NCBI GenBank assembly: GCA_903837255.1
Contig: CAILTZ010000387.1
Coordinates: 1-5,092 of the forward strand
DNA length: 5,092 nt
Reading direction: 5' to 3'
DNA from: an uncultured Pirellula sp.
GTDB lineage: Bacteria > Planctomycetota > Planctomycetia > Pirellulales > Pirellulaceae
Position numbers and translations under genes: made by a program. A model generated the notes under the pieces. It searched no databases. It was not told the DNA's origin and was given only the letters and a program-made list of their open reading frames with translations. Below are positions 1-5,092 of this stretch, piece by piece (within the stretch, counting starts at the first letter, position 1; each line of letters starts with the position of its first letter).

Positions 1-1182
1 GATACCTTCGATCCGAAACCCAAGCTGCTGGAGTATGCAGGCAAGCCCTTGCCGATGAATTATTTGACCGAGCGCAGAACGGGTGGAGCACTGCCGAGCC
101 CATTTGAGTTCAAGAAGTATGGCCAGAGCGGTTTGGAAATCAGCGAGCTTTTTGAAAAGACCGCGGCCCATGCAGACAACATCGCAGTGATTCGCTCGAT
201 GGTCGCCCAAGTCCCCAACCATGAACCATCGCTGATGCTCATGAACTGCGGCGACTCGGTTCAATCTCGACCGAGCCTAGGTTCCTGGTTGATGTACGGA
301 TTGGGAACCGAAAATCAAAATCTTCCAGGCTTCATCGCCATGTGTCCAGGTGGTTATCCGATCAAAGACACCGCGAATTGGCAAAGCGGTTTTCTCCCAG
401 GCGCCTTTCAGGGCACCTTTGTCGATCCCAAGCAAGCACAGATCGAAAAGCTCATCGAAAACATCCGCAGCCCTCACTCCAGTCTTCCGGCCCAAGCCCG
501 CCAGCTGAAGTTGCTGCGTGAACTGGCGATGCAGAATCCGGCCATCGAGAGCGATTCGCGGCTCGAATCCCGAATCCAGTCCTTTGAGCTCGCTTTCCGG
601 ATGCAAACCGAAGCGTCCGATGCATTCGATATCTCCAAAGAGTCCCAAGAAACGCGCGATATGTACGGCGATACTGTCCACGGACGCCAAACGCTCATGG
701 CTCGGAGGCTCCTAGAGCGTGGCGTTAGGTATGTTCAGCTCTGGCATGGAGCCGGTCAACCGTGGGATCACCACGGCGATATCGAGAAGAACATGCGCAC
801 CAACTGCTCGGAGATCGATCAACCGATTGCAGCTTTTCTTTCCGATCTAAAACGCCTGGGCATGCTCGACGAGACGCTGGTGCTCTGGGGTGGCGAGTTC
901 GGACGCACGCCGGTGTCCGAGGGGGGCTCGGGCCGGGATCACAACCACTGGGGTTTTTCCGTTTGGCTCGCGGGGGGCGGGATCCGTGGTGGTTGCACCC
1001 ATGGCTCCACCGATGAATTCGGATTTCGAGCCGAGGAGTCTCCGACCAGCGTGCACGATCTGCATGCGACGATCCTGCATCTGATGGGCTTTGATCACGA
1101 AAAGCTCACCTACCGGTACGCAGGTAGAGATTTTCGTTTGACCGATGTTCACGGTAGAGTCGTTCGAGAGATCCTAGCCTGA
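1..1182 (+). CDS. DUF1501 family protein (alkaline-phosphatase-like fold), 5' end outside the window
   Basis: The frame is open from base 1 and ends at TGA 1180-1182, leaving 393 visible residues. The first visible residues, DTFDPKP, match the end of the family signature GGPS-x-x-DTFDPKP, so roughly the first 60-100 residues, usually including a Tat-type signal, lie outside the window. The Met at base 49 is internal and not the true start. Later blocks typical of DUF1501 are WDHHGDI (visible residues 255-261), GGEFGRTP (297-304), GRDHNHWGF (311-319) and HDLHATIL (352-359). Their Asp, His and Glu residues are the likely metal ligands of the alkaline phosphatase/sulfatase-like fold. The family is secreted or periplasmic, is abundant in planctomycetes and is often paired with DUF1549/DUF1553 cytochrome-type proteins. 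Its substrate is not established, and sulfatase labels are inferred from fold only. The frame is intact. Its 3' end overlaps convergent fliJ by 34 bp, and nothing links it functionally to the flagellar genes. Confidence 0.93.
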   Translation, partial: DTFDPKPKLLEYAGKPLPMNYLTERRTGGALPSPFEFKKYGQSGLEISELFEKTAAHADNIAVIRSMVAQVPNHEPSLMLMNCGDSVQSRPSLGSWLMYGLGTENQNLPGFIAMCPGGYPIKDTANWQSGFLPGAFQGTFVDPKQAQIEKLIENIRSPHSSLPAQARQLKLLRELAMQNPAIESDSRLESRIQSFELAFRMQTEASDAFDISKESQETRDMYGDTVHGRQTLMARRLLERGVRYVQLWHGAGQPWDHHGDIEKNMRTNCSEIDQPIAAFLSDLKRLGMLDETLVLWGGEFGRTPVSEGGSGRDHNHWGFSVWLAGGGIRGGCTHGSTDEFGFRAEESPTSVHDLHATILHLMGFDHEKLTYRYAGRDFRLTDVHGRVVREILA

Positions 1183-1601
1183 AGGCCAGCCCACTCATCG
1201 AGTTGAGCTTGCTCGGCGGCCAAGTCTTTGGATCTCCGCGCAGCCTCGTGATGCTCGGTGATCTTTTCGATCTGCTTGAGTTCTTTCTCATGCTCAAGGA
1301 GAATCGATCGCTCCTGTTGGAGTCGTTCCTGGAGCGAGGCAAACTCCTGAACGAGTTCGTTTTTCTGCTCGATCAGCTCAGCGCGATACGCTTCGTTCTC
1401 TCGCCATTGCTGGAGCTTTACAACGCCAGCTTGAAGTTTTTTGCGAGCCTCGCTCCACGTTGTGATCGAGTCGGTGAGCTGCTCGATACGTTCGACGAGG
1501 CGTTGGATCTGACTCTGGGTGGCTTGAACAACAGCGACGGATTGGTCGCGCCGCGAAGTCCGAATCTTGAGCAAACCTGCATGTGGGTTTTTTCGCGTCA
1601 T
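1149..1601 (-). CDS. fliJ: Flagellar export protein FliJ (150 aa)
   Basis: FliJ is a small, almost wholly alpha-helical coiled-coil protein. In known flagella it sits like a central stalk inside the FliI hexamer, links it to the export gate FlhA and escorts empty chaperones. This protein has the expected length and shape: a basic N-terminus (residues 1-20), then long amphipathic heptad-like helices (about 25-140) rich in Q, E, K, R and L. The C-terminal part, around KELKQIEKITEHHEAARR and the following LDEWAG (134-139), matches the family pattern of an E/K-rich helix ending in a conserved DE. The ATG at 1601-1599 lies 13 bp after the fliI stop. No clear Shine-Dalgarno sequence is visible, so translational coupling with fliI is likely. 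It is the last gene of the block, and its stop at 1149-1151 lies inside the opposing DUF1501 gene. Sequence conservation in FliJ is low, so the call leans on position as well as sequence. Confidence 0.85.
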   Translation of the reverse strand: MTRKNPHAGLLKIRTSRRDQSVAVVQATQSQIQRLVERIEQLTDSITTWSEARKKLQAGVVKLQQWRENEAYRAELIEQKNELVQEFASLQERLQQERSILLEHEKELKQIEKITEHHEAARRSKDLAAEQAQLDEWAGLQARISRTTLP

Positions 1602-1614
1602 GGATCTAGCTCGA

Positions 1615-2965
1615 TCAACGGATTATCAAATGCCCGATTTTTTCCCAAGCATCGTTCCACTCGACGATATCGTTTCGAGACTGCTTGAGAAAACCGTCGA
1701 TCGTTGGCTTGATAGCGATCGCTCGATCGATCTGCGGGTTGGAACCAGGTCGATAAGCACCGATCTGGATCAACTCTCTGTGTTCGTCGTAGATAGCCAT
1801 CCACTTGCGAACTTCGGTAGCAACGGAGGTTTGATTCTGATCGAGCAATTGTTGTTGCAATCGACTCAAACTTCGCAGGACATCGATGGCCGGATAATGC
1901 CCGCCGTCGGCCAGCGACTTCGACAGTACGATGTGCCCATCGAGGAACCCTCGGACCGCATCGCTGATCGGTTCGTTGTTGTCGTCCCCTTCGACGAGGA
2001 TCGTATAGATCGCTGTGATCGAACCTCGAGCGCTGTTCCCAGCACGTTCGACCAAGTGGGAGAGCGAAGAGAAGACGCTGGTTGGGTAACCCCGTGTCGT
2101 GGGGGCTTCTCCTGCGGCCAAACCGATCTCGCGTTGAGCGGTGGCAAAGCGGGTTAGCGAGTCCATCAGGAGCAAAACCGACTTGCCTTGATCTCGAAGT
2201 GTTTCGGCGATTGCTGTGGCCGTTTTGGCCGCTAGGATTCGTTTTGGGGCAGGCTGATCGCTGGTCGCCACGACGGTGATTGACTTGGCACGCCCTTCAT
2301 TCCCCAAATCATTCTCCAGAAAATCTCGGACTTCCCTGCCCCGCTCTCCTATCAAACCGATCACCACAAAGTCGGCTTGAGTCCCTCTGGCGAGCATCCC
2401 GAGCAAGGTGCTTTTTCCAACTCCGGCTGCGGAGAACACCCCTACGCGTTGACCTTGGCCCAGACTCATCAAGGTATCGATCGCCCGAACTCCGGTCGGC
2501 AGCGGACTTCGAATCGGTTGTCTTGAGAGGGGGGATACCGCAGGTGCATCGCAAAAGACTCGTTTGCCAGCACCGATAGGCACACCCGCATCGATTGGAA
2601 CTCCGGTCGCATCGAGCACTCGGCCACAGAGTTCCTCGGATACTTTGATCGATCGGCAGGATTGGACTAGCTCGACACGGTCCCCGGCTCGGACACCCTC
2701 GAGCGCGTCGAACGCCGCGAAGTGTTCTTCCATTCTCAAACCCGATCACTTCGGCTTCCAACGATCCATGGCCTTGACGCTCGATGCGAGTAACGGCACC
2801 GATAGCAAGAGGTAAGCCTTCGACGGCGATCACGCCGCCTTGCAGGGAGCATACACGCCCTTGGACCTGAAACGGAATCATTCGCTTGATAGCGTTGTTC
2901 CAATCCGAGCTCTGGGGCAGAACGGGCAGTTGGCCAATGATTGAGTCCGTCTCCGACGAGTTCAC
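1615..2965 (-). CDS. fliI: Flagellum-specific ATPase FliI, split by an apparent frameshift
   Basis: FliI hydrolyses ATP to drive early steps of flagellar type III export and is related to the F1-ATPase beta subunit. Reading starts at GTG 2965-2963, directly after the fliH TAA, with AGGAG 9 bp upstream. The first frame gives the N-terminal beta-barrel domain up to EAEVIGFENGRT (residue 81). The homologous continuation FAAFDALEGVRAGDRVEL lies in another frame, which then runs to TGA 1617-1615. The composite is about 449 aa, close to E. coli FliI (457). In composite numbering it shows a P-loop SAAGVGKST (about 178-186), GERGREV with the likely catalytic Glu (206-212), Walker B LLLLMD (263-268), DGHIVLS (342-348), GHYPAIDV (355-362) and SLSR (365-368), the usual arginine-finger region. 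The P-loop has Ser where Salmonella FliI has Ala. The ATPase domain is complete. If the frame break is real and not bypassed, the N-terminal oligomerisation domain would be detached. The second part alone could start at TTG 2739 or ATG 2733, but neither has a clear ribosome binding site. Confidence 0.93.
2717..2748 (-). other. Frame switch inside fliI
   Basis: Upstream homology (VIGFENGRT) is read in the frame of GTG 2965. Downstream homology (FAAFDALEGV) is read in the frame shifted forward by one base. The downstream frame is closed by TGA at 2748-2746, so the change must occur after that, and homology places it at about 2731-2720 (bases GGAAGAACACTTCGC on the minus strand). One extra base or two missing bases would explain it. 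Restoring two bases would give the same spacing as E. coli FliI between GF and EGV (16 residues); removing one gives 15. The upstream frame stays open to 2309 without any FliI-like sequence, so it is a chance extension. Confidence 0.85.
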
Positions 2966-3664
2966 TTAGCCTAGCTCCTGGTACAATCGTTGTAGTTGGG
3001 TTGCAAGCGAACGGTCCAATGTCGTATCAGGGGTTTCCAATACCACGCTGCAGGATTCCAAGGATGGGTCATCGACGATCTTGAATTCGACGCCTGGCGA
3101 AAGCCTCTCGATTAGCACGGGCAGTGCCTCCGAAAGTTTCATCGCGTCGGCGGAACTGAGTTTGATCGTCATGCGACGTTGGCTTTGAACGAGTCGAACC
3201 ATCTCTTCGATCCATTGAAGCAAGATCGTCGGATCGCTCTCGATCTGCCGAACCAATAGCTTTTCGGCAATCTTGATCGCCAAAGATACCGTCTCGTGTT
3301 GCCATTCCTTGAGCCACTGCTGAGTCGCATTTTCAAGCGCCAGACAGATCGAGTCTACTCTCGCAACGATATCGGTCAACTGCTCGCCGACCAGTGTTTC
3401 GGCGCGTTGTTGAGCTAGCTGATCGATCAGTGCATGGCCTTCCTCGACCGCCTCTTTTCGAGCCGTTTCTCGCAAGACTTGGCAATCGCGTTGGCACTGT
3501 TCGAGGATCGCGCGAGCCTGAGCCATGACCGAATCCAACGAACCGCGTTCGGAACTAGACGCTATCGACGGAGTTGCAGCGATTGTCGGCACAGATTCTC
3601 TTATAGGCTCGGTAGCTGCCGGTTTGGAGCTAAAAAAAGACTTGGGTTTGAGGATCGATGCCAT
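2966..3664 (-). CDS. fliH: Flagellar assembly protein FliH (232 aa)
   Basis: FliH belongs to the HrpE/YscL/FliH family, which resembles the F-type ATPase peripheral stalk. It binds FliI, restrains its ATPase activity and carries it to the export gate. The ATG at 3664-3662 gives MASILKPKSFF. Residues 12-42 are low-complexity (Ser, Ala, Pro, Glu) and probably disordered. Residues 43-125 form a long helical, coiled-coil-like region rich in Ala, Gln, Arg and Glu. The C-terminal domain (about 126-232) shows family features: VSLAIKIAEKLLVRQI, then DPTILLQWIEEMVRLV, then an acidic VEFKIVDDPSLESCSVVLET, then LDRSLATQLQRL, matching the usual ending in which a strand is followed by an Asp-containing helix that binds FliI. 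An in-frame extension to 3838 exists but overlaps the fliG coding end and has unrelated composition, so the 3664 start is preferred. The fliG stop lies 32 bp upstream. A possible AGGA is 14 bases before the ATG. The conserved N-terminal Trp pair of enterobacterial FliH (FliN binding) is not visible. Confidence 0.9.
   Translation of the reverse strand: MASILKPKSFFSSKPAATEPIRESVPTIAATPSIASSSERGSLDSVMAQARAILEQCQRDCQVLRETARKEAVEEGHALIDQLAQQRAETLVGEQLTDIVARVDSICLALENATQQWLKEWQHETVSLAIKIAEKLLVRQIESDPTILLQWIEEMVRLVQSQRRMTIKLSSADAMKLSEALPVLIERLSPGVEFKIVDDPSLESCSVVLETPDTTLDRSLATQLQRLYQELG
2975..2979 (-). promoter_or_regulatory. Shine-Dalgarno site for fliI (GTG start)
   Basis: AGGAG lies 9 bases before the GTG at 2965-2963, inside the last codons of fliH. 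It is the best ribosome binding site in the window and decides the GTG as the fliI start. The GTG immediately follows the fliH TAA (2968-2966), which suggests translational coupling between the two export-complex partners. Confidence 0.7.
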
Positions 3665-3696
3665 ACCGAATACTGTTGTCCTGCAAAGGGATAGGT

Positions 3697-4830
3697 TCAA
3701 GCGGTTATGCGTAGCGCGGGGCCAGCATCGGAAACGGTACTGCCGGAAATGGTACTGCTCTGTGGCTCTTGTTCGCGCGTGCCTGATCCCTGCAACTGAA
3801 CTGCGGTTTCGGTGAATCGGCTGGCGAGTTCCAACCAAGTTTTCTCGTCGGTGATCGATGCACAGGCGAGTTCACGCCGCAATTTCTTCAGACCACTCGC
3901 GGGCGTCAGGTTTTCGATACGGGTGCGCATGGTCTTGTTTGAACCCGCGAGGAATCGCTTTACATCATCGACGGTGTGGCTGTAGAGCACGCTGAGCAGA
4001 TCGAGATCATCGAGCTCTAAGAGAACTTGCAGTGCTTCGTCGCGACTGCTCTTGAGGTTCAAGGGGATCACAAAGGGTCGACTGGGATTCGGAGGCGAGG
4101 TTCGCGGCCCGGACTGGTCAGAATTCATTGGGTTTGAATTCATCGGTTTGGAACCCCCCAGACCAAACGTCGTGGGTTGTACTTGTTGATTCGTGCCGAT
4201 TTCGCCGAGCTCGATTGCTCTCTGGGTTGCGACCGCATCGATCGACGTCCCAGTTGCACCCAACACCGAGAGCAACTCGCGAAACTTTGCTTCCCCTTGA
4301 TGCTTGCTTTCTAGTTCCACGCAAACCGTTCTTACCTGGGCCTGCAACTCCGCGAGGATTCCATCGAGGATGATCCCAGCCGTGGGTTCGAGCTTCGGGA
4401 TCCAATCCAACGCTTCTTTGGCAAGATCCAAATCCAGACGTTGCACGATCGATTGGCCAAAACGGCTTGATAAATGCCTCAGAATGGTTGCGATCACGAT
4501 CGGCCTCTCACTGGCCAAAACCTTGGTGAGAACCTCGATCGGCTGATCTTCGAGGACAAAATCTCGATCGATTTGATGGATAGGAGTTTTTTCAGCCGCC
4601 ACTGAAATGGCCGACTCAGCAACCAACTCGGAATCCAACAGATCTTCAATGGTCTCAAGTGCCAGTTGTCGTTCTGAATCGGAAACAGTTTCCAGTCGGG
4701 TCATCTGAGCACGGATTCGCTGAGCCATCGGTGCTGGCATGTAACCTAGCAAACGGTCCGCATCGTCGGTATCCATTCCCTGGATCGCGATCGCAAGCAG
4801 GTGTATTCGATGCTCAGTCGAAGCTTCCAT
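3697..4830 (-). CDS. fliG: Divergent flagellar motor switch protein FliG (377 aa)
   Basis: FliG is the rotor protein that joins the MS ring (FliF) to the C-ring and meets the stator. All three FliG parts can be traced by eye. The N-domain is at about residues 7-66 (HLLAIAIQGMDTDDADRLL, later LETIEDLL). The middle domain is at about 97-175, where SERPIVIATILRHLS replaces the family EHPQ-x-IA-x-IL motif. The C-domain is at about 264-347 (LLELDDLDLLSVLY, then FLAGSNKTMRTRIENL, then LKKLRRELA). A Pro/Asn/Ser-rich linker (about 212-255) with a small tandem repeat separates middle and C-domains, and a Ser/Thr-rich tail (348-377) follows. This explains why it is longer than typical FliG (about 330-350 aa). 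Most charged residues needed for torque in E. coli FliG seem not to be conserved. The ATG at 4830-4828 has no clear Shine-Dalgarno sequence. Position at the head of fliH-fliI-fliJ strongly supports FliG. A FliG paralogue with an altered role cannot be excluded. Confidence 0.78.
   Translation of the reverse strand: MEASTEHRIHLLAIAIQGMDTDDADRLLGYMPAPMAQRIRAQMTRLETVSDSERQLALETIEDLLDSELVAESAISVAAEKTPIHQIDRDFVLEDQPIEVLTKVLASERPIVIATILRHLSSRFGQSIVQRLDLDLAKEALDWIPKLEPTAGIILDGILAELQAQVRTVCVELESKHQGEAKFRELLSVLGATGTSIDAVATQRAIELGEIGTNQQVQPTTFGLGGSKPMNSNPMNSDQSGPRTSPPNPSRPFVIPLNLKSSRDEALQVLLELDDLDLLSVLYSHTVDDVKRFLAGSNKTMRTRIENLTPASGLKKLRRELACASITDEKTWLELASRFTETAVQLQGSGTREQEPQSSTISGSTVSDAGPALRITA
4121..4150 (-). 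repeat. Two-copy 15 bp tandem repeat in the fliG linker
   Basis: Two adjacent 15 bp units (4121-4135 and 4136-4150) match at 12 of 15 positions and share GAATTCAT. Read on the minus strand they give two successive units of the form (K/N)PMNS in the linker between the FliG middle and C-terminal domains. This is probably a slippage duplication tolerated in a disordered linker. Confidence 0.7.
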
Positions 4831-4996
4831 CAGCGATTGTTTATCACACGCAAGTCATTGAGAAGAAAAATAGAGTCCGCACCCTGTCGATACCTTGTAG
4901 AGGATCCATGGATCGAAATGCTAGAGCGAATCTTGTTTTGCTAGCATCAAAGGATTGGGGTTGCGAAAAAGACCAGTTTTTTGATAAGCCCACGCA
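4831..4996. other. Intergenic region upstream of the flagellar operon
   Basis: No gene is convincing here. All three minus-strand frames meet stops before fliG, and none shows a FliF-like C-terminus. The operon promoter should lie in this stretch, but I see no strong sigma-70, sigma-54 (GG-N10-GC) or FliA-type promoter. A weak TGTGATAAA lies 9 bases before the fliG ATG and would give a nearly leaderless transcript if it were a -10 element; I do not call it. A perfect 12 bp palindrome lies at 4903-4914. Confidence 0.5.
4903..4914. repeat. 12 bp perfect palindrome GATCCATGGATC
   Basis: The twelve bases read the same on both strands. The site lies about 73 bp upstream of the fliG start and 82 bp upstream of a possible divergent gene, a suitable place for an operator. 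A palindrome of this length can arise by chance, more so here because GATC words are common in the window. No regulator is identified. Confidence 0.3.
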
Positions 4997-5092
4997 ATGG
5001 AAAGACTCCGAGTGTGCTTACAAGTTGCAACCGATTGGATCCCCGGCCTAGGTCAGGCGGTGCTCCTTGCATGCTGCCTACTAATGCTTGGA
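4997..5092 (+). CDS. Possible start of a divergent gene, cut by the window end
   Basis: An ATG at 4997-4999, preceded by an in-frame TAA at 4985-4987, opens a frame that runs through the last base (32 codons). It starts MERLRVCLQVATDW, followed by a hydrophobic stretch (visible residues 17-32, GLGQAVLLACCLLMLG) that could be a membrane helix or signal segment. LLAC resembles a lipobox, but the acidic residue before it is unusual for a signal peptide. No strong Shine-Dalgarno sequence is seen. A minus-strand frame from the window edge to 4947 covers the same bases and is an alternative, so this call is tentative. I do not recognise the family. Confidence 0.3.
   Translation, partial: MERLRVCLQVATDWIPGLGQAVLLACCLLMLG

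Noticed and set aside
1170..1200. Short GCCT/AGGC complement at the DUF1501 end as a terminator
   Set aside because: Only four base pairs with a two-base loop and no T run.
1203..1688. Plus-strand open frame of 161 codons opposite fliJ and the end of fliI
   Set aside because: It is an antisense shadow of the coiled-coil gene; its Leu/Phe-rich content comes from complementary Glu/Lys codons. The flagellar reading has family support and this one has none.
2309..2716. Continuation of the first fliI frame beyond the junction
   Set aside because: The translation is Arg/Ser/Cys-rich with no FliI similarity, while the other frame carries the ATPase motifs. It is an out-of-frame shadow.
3665..3838. 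N-terminal extension of fliH in the same frame, giving 290 aa
   Set aside because: It overlaps the fliG coding end by about 140 bp, is rich in Arg and His unlike FliH, and the Met at 3664 is followed directly by a typical FliH-like start region.
4965..4985. A/T inverted repeat (AAAAA-GACCAG-TTTTTT) as a terminator
   Set aside because: The stem is nearly all A-T with no GC-rich part, so it is too weak for an intrinsic terminator.
4659..5051. Plus-strand open frame of 130 codons, or its 47-codon end from ATG 4908
   Set aside because: The first half is antisense to the fliG N-domain, and the end shows no recognisable family. AGAGG stands near ATG 4908, but this is weak evidence, so it is not called.
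4947..5090. Minus-strand frame open from the right edge to TGA 4949-4947, possible end of fliF
   Set aside because: The 47 visible residues lack the usual FliF C-terminal pattern, and the + strand frame from 4997 covers the same bases. Too short to decide.

Overview
The window most likely comes from a planctomycete, probably of the Pirellulales (Rhodopirellula/Pirellula-like). Two things suggest this. One is a DUF1501 protein, a family strongly expanded in Planctomycetes. The other is a divergent set of flagellar export genes with few Shine-Dalgarno sites and many CGATCG words. The taxonomy is inferred from gene content and style; no rRNA or other marker is present.

Layout. Bases 1-1182 (+) hold the 3' part of a DUF1501 gene whose start lies left of the window. 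Bases 1149-4830 (-) hold a compact flagellar operon read right to left: a divergent fliG (4830-3697), fliH (3664-2966), fliI (2965-1615) and fliJ (1601-1149). The last gene, fliJ, runs tail to tail into the DUF1501 gene, and the two overlap by 34 bp. Bases 4831-4996 contain no convincing gene. At the right edge a short open frame on the + strand (4997 onward) may be the start of a divergently transcribed gene with a hydrophobic N-terminus; this call is weak.

How the genes work together. FliG is the rotor/switch protein on the cytoplasmic face of the MS ring. FliI is the ATPase of the flagellar type III export apparatus, FliH holds and restrains FliI, and FliJ is the coiled-coil stalk in the FliI hexamer. 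The order G-H-I-J is the classic conserved block. fliF, which usually precedes fliG, is not seen in the 262 bp upstream. Gene joints are tight: fliH and fliI abut as TAA-GTG, fliI to fliJ is 13 bp, and fliG to fliH is 32 bp.

Main points to check. (1) fliI cannot be read in one frame. Its N-terminal 81 residues and the remaining ATPase lie in two frames that meet near 2720-2731, which means a sequence error, a real mutation or, less likely, recoding. (2) The FliG C-terminal domain appears to lack most of the charged residues that generate torque in E. coli, and it carries a Pro/Asn-rich linker. (3) The 34 bp convergent overlap leaves no room for an intergenic terminator. I found no CRISPR array, insertion sequence, tRNA or rRNA, and no new defence or mobile system. 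The window looks like core chromosome.
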